NCBI GenBank assembly: GCA_000383735.1 | Contig: KB912070.1 | Location: forward strand, 7,334 to 71,333 | Length of the DNA: 64,000 nt | Reading direction: 5' to 3' | Source of the DNA: Verrucomicrobia bacterium SCGC AAA164-M04 | Lineage (GTDB): Bacteria; Verrucomicrobiota; Verrucomicrobiae; Verrucomicrobiales; Akkermansiaceae | Shown here: in pieces, positions 9,833 to 17,914 of the stretch | Layout of the letters: every line of letters starts with the position of its first letter | Numbering within the stretch: position 1 is the first letter of the stretch | The notes under the pieces: model-generated | What the model saw: the letters and a program-made list of their open reading frames with translations, nothing else | Database searches by the model: none | Told to the model about the DNA's origin: nothing | Position numbers and translations under genes: made by a program

Positions 9833-10792
9833 ATGGCAATTCTCGCACACTCGGGATTGCGGGAATCACTAGACGAGGTCAGACTACAACCGTTGTCAGC
9901 CATCGATGCTAAGCCCGAGACGCCGAGTCTCGCTAAGGATTTGCAAGTTCTCACGAAGTTGCGGCTCAACACTTTTGTCGTTATTACGACGCTTTTCGGC
10001 TTTTTCTTAGCTGCTAAAGGGGCAGGGGGGATGGCTGACAAGTGGTGGCTTCTCCTTCATACCTTGATTGGGACGGCGGCTTCGGCTTTTGGCTCGGCAG
10101 CTTTTAATCAATTGATGGAGATCGAGGACGATGCACAGATGAAGCGGACCTCAGATCGCCCGCTTCCTTCGAGACGGATGAGTGTGATGAAAGCTTTCGG
10201 CATTGGTTGGGGACTGGCGGCTTTCGGAGTGATTCATTTGGCGGCGATGGTAAATGTGGAAGCTGCCGTTTTGGCAGCTGTAACAATCGCGATTTATGTT
10301 TTTGTCTATACCCCGATGAAAAAGTGGCATTCTACCAATACTTTGGTGGGTGCAATTCCAGGTGCAATTCCTCCTCTAATCGGTTGGGTTGGTGGTGGTG
10401 GTGATTGGCTTGCTTGGGGTGGATGGTTTCTTTTTTGGCTCTTGTTTTTTTGGCAATTACCTCATTTCGTCGCGATCAGCTGGCTTTGTCGCGAGGAATA
10501 TGAAAACGCGGGATACCAAATGTGGTCAAATGGTGATGGGTCGGGGTGTAAGACCTCAAAGTTATTTGTCGGTTTCTCGATTTGTCTCATTTTACTCGTG
10601 ATTTCAGGGGCAGCGACGGGGTTATTTCCGTTGTGGGTTGCGGTCTCTCATACCGCTTTGGTGGTTTATCTGATGCGCCCGGTTCTTACTTACGGGGCCT
10701 CGGGTGAGCGTGGTCCCATGCGAAAGGCTTTCCTTGGAACTTTACTTTACCTTCCTCTCGTATTGGTCGGTCTTGCCTTTACTTGGACTTAG
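9833..10792 (+). CDS. ctaB: Protoheme IX farnesyltransferase (heme O synthase)
   Basis: A 319-residue UbiA-superfamily membrane enzyme that farnesylates heme b to heme O, needed for heme-copper oxidases. The catalytic Asp-rich motif is visible around residue 95-115: 'NQLMEIEDDAQMKRTSDRPLPS', with the Met-x-Arg-Thr...Arg-Pro-Leu typical of CyoE/CtaB. A second conserved region is 'TPMKKWHSTNTLVGAIPGAIPPLIGW'. Eight or nine hydrophobic helices follow. ATG 9833 is preceded by AAGGA at good spacing; a TTG at 9893 is an alternative. It opens a cluster with two Sco-like proteins and a DUF420 protein (17 bp gap to the next gene), a classic oxidase-assembly set, although no oxidase subunits are in the window. 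Confidence 0.93.
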   Translation: MAILAHSGLRESLDEVRLQPLSAIDAKPETPSLAKDLQVLTKLRLNTFVVITTLFGFFLAAKGAGGMADKWWLLLHTLIGTAASAFGSAAFNQLMEIEDDAQMKRTSDRPLPSRRMSVMKAFGIGWGLAAFGVIHLAAMVNVEAAVLAAVTIAIYVFVYTPMKKWHSTNTLVGAIPGAIPPLIGWVGGGGDWLAWGGWFLFWLLFFWQLPHFVAISWLCREEYENAGYQMWSNGDGSGCKTSKLFVGFSICLILLVISGAATGLFPLWVAVSHTALVVYLMRPVLTYGASGERGPMRKAFLGTLLYLPLVLVGLAFTWT

Positions 10793-10809
10793 GCTAGTTT
10801 CCGTCCGAA

Positions 10810-11592
10810 GTGGACGTCAGTCAATTAGAGCCCGCCGATCGGGACCCCAAGAAGTTACGCGCTACCGCGATCAAACTTGTGATCTTCATGATCGTGAGCG
10901 GCGTCGTCCTAAGCTTTTCCTACCGGCGGTATCAGGAAAACACCTCGGATAGTCGGCGGCCCAGCTTTGAAACGCGGGTTACCGAGCCTGAGGTAGAGCT
11001 TTTGACAGCGGATGGTAAGTCGCGAAACCTCCAAGATCTCAAAGGGAATGTAACCTTAGTTCTGACCCTTCCAAAAACCCCAAATCCTGGTTCCCAACCT
11101 TCCCTAGATGCTCTTCGGGCTGTAATGGATGAGTTTAAAGCGACGCCTCAAAAGCCTAAGGTTCTTGTTTTTGTCCTAGATGGATCTAACTCCAATCCTG
11201 AAGAGATGGCCGAGGTTCTCGCCGAATACGGAGAGGAGCCCGAAGTTCTTCGGGTGGTAGCTGATGAGGACGCTAAAACATCCCTGCGGTCGTTTACTAA
11301 AACCAAAATGAGGTTCAACCGGATTCCAACTGAAAGGAATGGGGTCTTCGATTATGACACGCGCCTCGTTCTTCTGGACCAAAATATGTTCATTCGGGGA
11401 ATTCCCGGACTGACTGAAGGCTGGGATTTTGAAACGGTTGCGGAGATGGAGCGGAAGTATGAAGAAGCAAAAAGGGATTTGCCGGAAAAGGATCTTATAC
11501 CACCTCTAATGACAACCCCGAAGTTGCGAGAGATCTTAATCGATTCGATCAAATATCTTTACGAAAACCCGAATGAAAAAGGACAGGAATGA
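10810..11592 (+). CDS. Membrane-anchored thioredoxin-fold protein, Sco-like without metal cysteines
   Basis: A 260-residue protein starting at GTG 10810. Residues ~17-38 form one membrane anchor (IKLVIFMIVSGVVLSFSY); the rest should be periplasmic. A thioredoxin-like core runs from ~55 to 215: 'EPEVELLTADGKSRNLQDLKGNVTLVL' matches the start of Sco/Redoxin folds, and 'DYDTRLVLLDQNMFIRGI' matches the late strand. The CxxxC copper site expected after the first strand is absent ('TLPKTPNPGS'), and no Cys is visible in the sequence. It overlaps the next gene by 4 bp (ATGA), so the two are translationally coupled and may act as a pair. A structural partner or electron-neutral chaperone is possible (inference). 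Confidence 0.65.
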   Translation: MDVSQLEPADRDPKKLRATAIKLVIFMIVSGVVLSFSYRRYQENTSDSRRPSFETRVTEPEVELLTADGKSRNLQDLKGNVTLVLTLPKTPNPGSQPSLDALRAVMDEFKATPQKPKVLVFVLDGSNSNPEEMAEVLAEYGEEPEVLRVVADEDAKTSLRSFTKTKMRFNRIPTERNGVFDYDTRLVLLDQNMFIRGIPGLTEGWDFETVAEMERKYEEAKRDLPEKDLIPPLMTTPKLREILIDSIKYLYENPNEKGQE

Positions 11593-12275
11593 CCGATAAA
11601 AAAAAGATAACCCTGATTTATGTGGGTGTCGCTCTCATCTGTGCCCTCGTGCTTGGAATGTCCTTCCTTTTGCTTGGGTTGAGAAAAGTGAATAAGAGGG
11701 ACGAGCCCCCTGCGACCGGTGTTGGAAAAGAAGACGTGGGAGACTTAGTTGTTCTGAAATCTGACTTTGAACTTCAGCGGCAGGACGGTGCGAAAGTAAG
11801 AATCTCTGATTTAGAGGACAAAGTTTGGCTGGCTGCGCAATTCTATGCGACCTGCCCTATGTGTGCTGAACGGAACTCGTCATCACTCGTTGAAATTTAT
11901 AAAGAATTCAAGGACGAGAGTGAGTTTGTCGTCACCTGTTTTTCGGTTGATCCCGAAAATGATACAGAGGAACTTCTTTCGAGTGTTCGCGACGGGTTAA
12001 ATCTTGAGAAAAACAACTGGTGGTTTCTCCGAGCCGAGCGCGAGGAGTTGTGGGAGTTCATGACGAAAGAGATGTTTTTCACAACGATCAAAGAGCGGAC
12101 TGACCCTATCCATATCGCCCAGAAGGGGCGTTGGGCTCACGATATGGGATATCAACTTTATCGGGGAGACACCTTAGTTTACAAGTGGGATGAAGGTCTC
12201 CCGCTTGATCAATTGCGTGGTGAAATCAAAGACGCGTTGGTTGGAATTAGGAAGGCTCTTGAGTCAAAGAAGTAA
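11589..12275 (+). CDS. Sco1/SenC-like oxidase assembly protein with CPMC motif
   Basis: A 228-residue protein with one N-terminal membrane anchor (residues ~7-30) and a periplasmic thioredoxin fold. The core is 'SDFELQRQDGAKVRISDLEDKVWLAAQFYATCPMCAERNS'. Sco proteins deliver copper to the CuA site of cytochrome oxidase through a CxxxC pair; here the spacing is CxxC (CPMC), more like a thiol-disulfide oxidoreductase. A histidine in the late region (DPIHIAQ) may match the third Sco ligand. It overlaps the preceding gene by ATGA and is followed 10 bp later by the DUF420 gene, so it belongs to the oxidase-biogenesis operon with ctaB. Copper transfer or thiol reduction of CuA are both possible. 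Confidence 0.75.
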   Translation: MTDKKKITLIYVGVALICALVLGMSFLLLGLRKVNKRDEPPATGVGKEDVGDLVVLKSDFELQRQDGAKVRISDLEDKVWLAAQFYATCPMCAERNSSSLVEIYKEFKDESEFVVTCFSVDPENDTEELLSSVRDGLNLEKNNWWFLRAEREELWEFMTKEMFFTTIKERTDPIHIAQKGRWAHDMGYQLYRGDTLVYKWDEGLPLDQLRGEIKDALVGIRKALESKK

Positions 12276-12285
12276 GTCCCGAACC

Positions 12286-12906
12286 ATGAGTGAATCGAGT
12301 ATCCTTGAGCAGCCGATCCAAGTCGAAAAGGCGCGGAAACTAAGGGTGGTTGTTTGGGTTGTAAGTGCGGTGGTCTTGCTGCTGGTCGCTCTTATGAGAT
12401 CCCCCTACAAACTGGATGTTCCGCCCGAATATGAGATTGCACACAACTTTATCAAGGCACTGCCAGAAGTAATCGCGCTCATTAACACATTCGTAGCGGC
12501 GTGTTTATTAGCTGGGATTCTAGCAATCCTTAAAAAGAAGCATCGCCTTCATCAACGATTGATGACGACTGCACTGATTTTGTCTTCGATCTTTCTCGTC
12601 TTCTATGTGGTTTATCACTTCACCACTTTCGAAACAAAATTTGGTGATGCAGATGGAGACGGGCAACTCAGTGAGGGAGAACTTGATAAGTTTGGAAATC
12701 TAAGGATGCTGTATCTTGGCGTCTTGTTCACTCACATCATTGCTGCTGCGGTAAGCTTTCCTATGATTTTGATGACCTTCGTTCATGCTTGGACTCGAGA
12801 TTTTGAGAAACATCGTAAGCTGGCAAAGAGGACTTTCCCCCTCTGGTTTTACGTGGCTGTGACGGGCCCTTTTTGTTACTGGATGCTCAAGGCATTTTAT
12901 CAATAA
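12286..12906 (+). CDS. DUF420 membrane protein (CtaM-like) with an EF-hand-like loop
   Basis: A 206-residue membrane protein of the DUF420 family; a Bacillus relative (CtaM) is needed for oxidase assembly. Five hydrophobic segments are visible: ~15-33, 60-82, 90-115, 146-168 and 182-202. Histidines in helices ('KKHRLHQRLM', 'YHFTTF', 'FTHIIAA', 'FVHAW', 'FEKHRKLAKRTFPLW') fit the family pattern. Between helices 3 and 4 there is a calcium-type loop, 'DADGDGQLSEGE', which closely matches an EF-hand 12-residue loop and is not typical of DUF420. ATG 12286 (MSESSILEQ) is chosen because the longer frame from 12190 overlaps the Sco-like gene by 86 bp. It is the last gene of the ctaB operon. Confidence 0.82.
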   Translation: MSESSILEQPIQVEKARKLRVVVWVVSAVVLLLVALMRSPYKLDVPPEYEIAHNFIKALPEVIALINTFVAACLLAGILAILKKKHRLHQRLMTTALILSSIFLVFYVVYHFTTFETKFGDADGDGQLSEGELDKFGNLRMLYLGVLFTHIIAAAVSFPMILMTFVHAWTRDFEKHRKLAKRTFPLWFYVAVTGPFCYWMLKAFYQ

Positions 12907-13027
12907 GATTGGAAAAATGGGCGTTGCGTCTGGTTGATTGTTGCCCTCTTGAGGGTTGCCTCTGACTGTCGCAGGGTTAAGGAAAGGGTGCTCTCTTTGA
13001 TGGGGTGTCGCTTGGGAAGCTGTTAAC

Positions 13028-14611
13028 TTAGCGGCCTGCTTTGGCTCCACATCCACAGCCGGTTTTATTAGCCAATTTTTCAGCAATCTTGTGTGCAGTT
13101 GGGGTAATCGAAAGTCCACCCAAGTTGGTGCACCGAAGTTCACGCGGGATTTGATGAGCGACTTTGTTCATAGCGATCACAACCTCGTCGAACGGAATGA
13201 GATGGTTGTATCCAGCCAAGGCCATGTTTGTGCACGATAAGGCATTAGTGGCGGCCATTACATTTTTGCCAAGACAGGGAGCCTCGACACGATTGGCTAT
13301 GGGATCGCACACCATACCGAAGGAGTTTTGTAGGGCAAGTGAAGCAGCGGCCATTTGTTGATCGTTTGTTCCTCCGCCCAACCAAGTTATTGCAGCAGCA
13401 GCCATAGCTGATCCCGATCCACATTCAGCCATGCAGCCCCCTTCTTCGGCCGCAAATGTGGCGTCGAGAGTGATGAAAACACCAATTAATCCGGCGAGTA
13501 AAAGTGCTCCACATTTTTCTTCGTTTGATTTCCCAAGGGCATTGGCAACGGCAAGAACTGCGCCAGGCATCGCTCCGCATGAGCCCGCGGTAGGCGCAGC
13601 CACAATTACTCCCATCGAGGATTTGACCTCCATGATTGCGGTGACCGAGCGGATAATGGCATTTGGAATTTCAGCCTGAATAAGACGGCCCTCTTTTTCT
13701 GCAATCTGAAAATTTGGCGATTGAGAGGGGAGAATGCGATCCTCGTAAGAGGTTCCTCCAAGACCGGTCTTAATGGCGTCTTCCATGATGCCACGAATGT
13801 GATCCATTTGCGCCATAATTTGTTCCTCTGGAATGCCGCCACGTTCTGATTCGTAACGCAGAGCCATTTGCCAAAGAGGGAGTCCTTCGGTGTTTGCGGC
13901 TTTGAGCATTTCGCCGGCTCTCAAGAAAGGAACTTTAATTTTATTGCGTGCGAGGACGGGTAGGACGGCAGGAAGGTGTCGGACACGGCTGGCTGCGAAC
14001 TTTTTTGCGAGCGCCTGAAGCGCTGTTTGATCAGGCTCTTCACGGAGACTGAGATTGATGAGGTGCTGGCCTTCTTCCGATTTATGTATTGAGACAATCT
14101 CAGCGGCAAGATCCGGTGGGAGTTCTGGCGCGTCCTTGGTCCAAATAAGAATGTGATGATAGTCACCGGCTGAGGTGAAGGGTATGCCATCGATGGAAAT
14201 AGTTTCGATCATTCCGCCTCCTGTCGAAATCGCGTCGAAATGATAAATTGTCCCCGATACACCGTGGGCTTCTAGACGGTAAAAATTGGGGTGGGGGGCG
14301 TTATAGCTTTCGTAATGTAGGTTGATTTCAATTCCTTCGTCTTCTAGCGCTTGCTCAAAAGTTGGAAGGCGCGGGTCATCTGGGGTCCAGCCAAGGATGC
14401 CACCATAGAGCCCAAGATCACTCCCTTGTTCCTTGTGAGTGGTTACGAGGGAGCCATTGGGGTCGTATCGAACTACGAGGGTGGAAATTTTTTCTCCAGC
14501 AAGGGCTCGCATCAGTCGGCCGATCCGGTTTGCGGCGGCACTGTGCGAACTGCTCGGGCCCCGCATCACGGGACCGAGGACATCGTTAAAAATGCTGGGA
14601 GGAACTTTCAT
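13028..14611 (-). CDS. sdaA: L-serine ammonia-lyase, single-chain iron-sulfur type
   Basis: A 527-residue enzyme that deaminates L-serine to pyruvate using a [4Fe-4S] cluster. The N-terminal beta domain begins with the hallmark 'VLGPVMRGPSSSHSAAANRIG'. The alpha domain (~from 235) contains the cluster cysteines: 'APTAGSCGAMPGA', 'GGCMAECGSGSAMAAAA' and 'FGMVCDPIANRVEAPCLGKN'. The protein ends in 'TGCGCGAKAGR', fitting the C-terminal cysteine tail that covers the active site in bacterial enzymes. The length and fused order match the one-chain type. The gene stands alone, convergent with the ctaB operon. Start ATG 14611 places the conserved PSSSHS at residue ~19, as expected. Confidence 0.93.
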   Translation of the reverse strand: MKVPPSIFNDVLGPVMRGPSSSHSAAANRIGRLMRALAGEKISTLVVRYDPNGSLVTTHKEQGSDLGLYGGILGWTPDDPRLPTFEQALEDEGIEINLHYESYNAPHPNFYRLEAHGVSGTIYHFDAISTGGGMIETISIDGIPFTSAGDYHHILIWTKDAPELPPDLAAEIVSIHKSEEGQHLINLSLREEPDQTALQALAKKFAASRVRHLPAVLPVLARNKIKVPFLRAGEMLKAANTEGLPLWQMALRYESERGGIPEEQIMAQMDHIRGIMEDAIKTGLGGTSYEDRILPSQSPNFQIAEKEGRLIQAEIPNAIIRSVTAIMEVKSSMGVIVAAPTAGSCGAMPGAVLAVANALGKSNEEKCGALLLAGLIGVFITLDATFAAEEGGCMAECGSGSAMAAAAITWLGGGTNDQQMAAASLALQNSFGMVCDPIANRVEAPCLGKNVMAATNALSCTNMALAGYNHLIPFDEVVIAMNKVAHQIPRELRCTNLGGLSITPTAHKIAEKLANKTGCGCGAKAGR

Positions 14612-14729
14612 CGCTTTTGTTCTGGAAAGAATGGCTCATAATTAAGGCTCGCAACAGGTTGGATTTTCAAAAAATTTCCGTCGTGGCCATGGGCTTGCTC
14701 GTGAGCGATTTCAGGCCTAGCCTAGGCAG

Positions 14730-15860
14730 GTGACAGAGATTTGGCATAGCATAATCATGGGATGGGGGATTCTCTTCATCGGTCTCTGCGTGGGATCATT
14801 TTTGAACGTGGTGATCCATCGTCTACCCCGCGGCCTTTCGGTGAACGATCCGAAGCGGTCGTTCTGCCCGCATTGTAAAAAGAGTCTTCCGGCTTGGGAG
14901 AATCTCCCTGTGATTACGTGGTTGCTTCAACGTGGGAGATGCCGAAATTGTCAGGCACCAATTGCAATCAGGTATCTTCTAGTGGAAGTCCTGACTGGGG
15001 TTCTGTATCTAGTAGCCTGGCTTTATTTGCCAATGATTAGCGCGATTCTAGCAATCATCCTTTTCACAGTTCTGGTGGCGGTAACTTTTATTGATGCTGA
15101 GCATCAACTCATTCCGACGTCTTGGACGACTGCTGGTTCGGTAATTGCTCTGGGTGGCAGTTTACTGGTGCCTAAGCTACTGGATCTCCCTGAGTTAGAG
15201 TTTGATTGGATTCGAGAGAGCAGTTGGGCTGGTTTGAGGGTGTCTGCGATTGGTTGGGTCGTTGGATTCGGATCGCTGTGGGGAGTTGTCTTGCTTGGGA
15301 AGTTGATCTTTGGACGCTTGAGATTGAATTTTAAGGAAGCCGCACTTTGGAGATTGCAAGAAGGTTACGAAGATGACGAACAACTTCACTTTGTCATCGG
15401 TAAAGAGCCACATAGCTGGGACGAATTGTTCTACCGACCTACGGACCGTGTCGTCATTCAAGGCCATGGCTTCAAGGTTGACGGGAAGCGTCGGCCAGCC
15501 AAAGAGTTGAGGATCGGTCGTGATGATCTTGAAATCGGGGGAGAGACTTGGAAGATTACGGATTTGAAGTCACTAGAGGGTAAGGCGACCAATGTGATTA
15601 TCCCAAGAGAGGCGATGGGAATGGGTGATCCCCATCTTTTGGGAATGATTGGTGCCTTTTTGGGATGGCCTGCAGTGGTATTTGTAATATTTATGAGCTG
15701 TATTTCCGCTATTATGGCTGCTCTGGTAGCGCGGGTCGGATTTGGAAAACCTCTGCCTTATGGGCCATTTCTTGCTTTTGGGGCCTTAGTTTGGATTTTT
15801 GGTGGATTTCGAGGGTGGATTTGGTATTTTGAGGTGATTCAGGGTGGTTTTTCGCCTTGA
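14730..15860 (+). CDS. pilD: Prepilin peptidase (A24 family) with a large extra cytoplasmic domain
   Basis: A 376-residue inner-membrane aspartic protease that cleaves and N-methylates type IV pilin-like leader peptides. The N-terminal domain has 'GSFLNVVIHRLPRG' and two zinc CxxC pairs (FCPHC, CRNCQAP). Catalytic Asp residues lie in 'FIDAEHQLIP' (~119) and 'GMGDPHLLGMIGAFLGW' (~300). Between the second transmembrane block and the GMGD motif there is a polar insert of about 95 residues (~195-290) absent from the E. coli enzyme. The first codon is GTG 14730; an ATG 27 bp downstream is an alternative. The partner pilus or secretion genes are not adjacent; an orphan GspE/PilB ATPase occurs at 50686. 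Confidence 0.9.
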   Translation: MTEIWHSIIMGWGILFIGLCVGSFLNVVIHRLPRGLSVNDPKRSFCPHCKKSLPAWENLPVITWLLQRGRCRNCQAPIAIRYLLVEVLTGVLYLVAWLYLPMISAILAIILFTVLVAVTFIDAEHQLIPTSWTTAGSVIALGGSLLVPKLLDLPELEFDWIRESSWAGLRVSAIGWVVGFGSLWGVVLLGKLIFGRLRLNFKEAALWRLQEGYEDDEQLHFVIGKEPHSWDELFYRPTDRVVIQGHGFKVDGKRRPAKELRIGRDDLEIGGETWKITDLKSLEGKATNVIIPREAMGMGDPHLLGMIGAFLGWPAVVFVIFMSCISAIMAALVARVGFGKPLPYGPFLAFGALVWIFGGFRGWIWYFEVIQGGFSP

Positions 15861-15967
15861 AATTGGACAGTCATCCCTCGCTAAGTCGGAGAATATCCTG
15901 ATTTGACAGGTCCTCATATCAGGCTCTATTATTTCCAAAGTTCAAAAACCCTCAAAACGTTCTAATC

Positions 15968-17878
15968 ATGATGAACAACAAAATTCTGTGCGCCCTCCTT
16001 CTCAGTGGACTTGCTGCTCCGCTGGCTGCCCAATCGTCGAAGGATTTGAAGACGCCTGCCGCGCTAAAAAAGGCGGCTTACAATGTTGATAAGTATGTAG
16101 CGGAGATTTTTCGCCGTAAGAAGCTTTCTGTCCCCAAGGTTGTAGATGATCCAACTTTCCTCCGACGCAGTTTTCTTGTCGCAGCCGGAAGGATTCCAAC
16201 CCTCGAAGAAGCATCGAGCTTTCTTGAAATCGAGGATCCTGCAAAGCGTGAGATGCTCACCCAATATCTCCTCCAGAGCGATGGCTACCGGAGCCACATG
16301 CAGAACTACGTTTTTGACCTCCTTCGTGCCAAGGATAATAACCGAAACGGGGCTGAAGCTTATGCCGCTCCATACATGCATTTCGTTCAGCAGTCGGTTG
16401 CAAAAAATACTCCTTGGGATCAGTTTGCTCACAGTCTGGTTTCAGCAAAGGGAATAGCCTGGGAAGATGGTAATGGTGCCGTTGGCTACTACATCAGGGA
16501 TAAGGGGATGCCTCTCGACAATCTTGCGCTTACCATGCAGATCTTTACAGGTGAACGACTTGAGTGTGCTCAGTGTCACGATAGCCCCACGAACAAGTGG
16601 GAGCGTATGGACTTCTATGAACTAGCAGCCTTCACCCACGGCCAACGTGAGATCAACGATGGTGTCTGGAACAGGGCCATGAGAAGCTATAACGACGAAG
16701 ATTTTCGCCGCTCTGATATAGGACGTCTTTTTTACTGGCTTCGCGATAACATCCACTATGGAACTCTCGCTGATCAAGGAGCTGGTCGCATCAAACTGCC
16801 AAGCGACTACCAGTATAAAGACGGCGATCCCGGTGAGATGGTTGGTGGGCGGACCCACTTTGGTAAGAAAATCCGTTCGTCTGATCGACGAGACAGTGGA
16901 AAATCTCGCGTCGAATTTTCTGATTGGATGACCAAAGACAACCCTAATTTTGACTACATCGCTGTAAATCGTATGTGGGAGCGAGTGATGGGTAGTCCTC
17001 TAACCTATCCGGTGGATGTTTATGTAAAGCCCGAGAAGACGGCTTCGCCTTCCTTAACTAGCTACTTAACCCGTCTAATGGTCGACCTCGATTATGATCT
17101 TAGGGCCTTCCAAAACGTTCTCTTTCTGACGAAGACATTTCAATTTGCAGCCAACTCGAAGGCTTTTGAAGCAGGTGTTCCTCAGGCATTTAATGGCCGA
17201 CAGCTTGAGCGAATGAGTGCCGAGCAAATCTGGGACTCACTCGTAACTCTCGTGGCTGAGAAGCCAGATAGTTTGGCCAAACGGAAATTTAGTAACAATA
17301 TCTATTACAATAATAAGCCGATTCTCGTTGGTGAAAAGACAATGTCGGATCTTGCGAAGGAAGTCATGGCGATTGAGGACCCTAAAGTTTATCGCGAGTA
17401 TGCCGAAGCCCTCCTAGAAACAATTAAATCCGGCGGTGGAAGTTCTTCGGCCTCCAAGGATATGATGATGATGGCCGCCAAATCACGACCTGGTCCGGCA
17501 AAGGGAATTGCCCGTGCATCGGAGCTTTCTGCCCCTGCGCCAGCGAGTCATTTCCTACGAGAATTTGGTCAGTCTGACCGCGAACTAATCGAGTCATCGA
17601 CTAAGGAAGCCAACGTTGCTCAGATCTTAGAGATAATGAATGGTCATGTGGAGAAGATGGTGGTCGCCAATAGTGGGGCCTCGGTTTACGACGCTCTCAA
17701 GAAGGGCACTACGGAAGCTGATAAGGCCCGTTACATTTACTACGCGATTTTAAGCCGCCCGCCGAATAAGTCGGAGATGAACATGCTCATGCGTGATGTC
17801 ATCGATGGGAGCAAGGAAAGTTATGAAAACTTAGTTGCTGCTCTTGTTCAAACCCACGAATTCATGTTCGTCCAGTAG
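15968..17878 (+). CDS. DUF1549/DUF1553 secreted protein (PSCyt2-type)
   Basis: A 636-residue exported protein with a signal peptide (MMNNKILCALLLSGLAAPLAAQ). The N-terminal DUF1549 region (~35-245) includes 'DDPTFLRRSFLVAAGRIPT' and a 'RLECAQCHDSPTNKWERMDFY' segment, a CxxCH that may bind heme. The C-terminal DUF1553-like region contains 'FDYIAVNRMWERVMGSPLTYPVD', 'MSAEQIWDSLVTL' and 'RYIYYAILSRPPNKSE'. These families are very expanded in the PVC group and almost always sit next to a DUF1501 gene, as here (36 bp downstream). The biochemical role is unknown; a redox or hydrolytic function in polysaccharide breakdown is often proposed. It is somewhat shorter than planctomycete members with an N-terminal cytochrome domain, which is lacking here. 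Confidence 0.85.
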   Translation: MMNNKILCALLLSGLAAPLAAQSSKDLKTPAALKKAAYNVDKYVAEIFRRKKLSVPKVVDDPTFLRRSFLVAAGRIPTLEEASSFLEIEDPAKREMLTQYLLQSDGYRSHMQNYVFDLLRAKDNNRNGAEAYAAPYMHFVQQSVAKNTPWDQFAHSLVSAKGIAWEDGNGAVGYYIRDKGMPLDNLALTMQIFTGERLECAQCHDSPTNKWERMDFYELAAFTHGQREINDGVWNRAMRSYNDEDFRRSDIGRLFYWLRDNIHYGTLADQGAGRIKLPSDYQYKDGDPGEMVGGRTHFGKKIRSSDRRDSGKSRVEFSDWMTKDNPNFDYIAVNRMWERVMGSPLTYPVDVYVKPEKTASPSLTSYLTRLMVDLDYDLRAFQNVLFLTKTFQFAANSKAFEAGVPQAFNGRQLERMSAEQIWDSLVTLVAEKPDSLAKRKFSNNIYYNNKPILVGEKTMSDLAKEVMAIEDPKVYREYAEALLETIKSGGGSSSASKDMMMMAAKSRPGPAKGIARASELSAPAPASHFLREFGQSDRELIESSTKEANVAQILEIMNGHVEKMVVANSGASVYDALKKGTTEADKARYIYYAILSRPPNKSEMNMLMRDVIDGSKESYENLVAALVQTHEFMFVQ

Positions 17879-17914
17879 CGATTCAAAAACCCAATATCGA
17901 ACCCTAATAAAACA

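Noticed and set aside
13028..13143. Alternate frame covering the 3' end of sdaA and the DUF420 end
   Set aside because: Shadow of two well-supported convergent genes.
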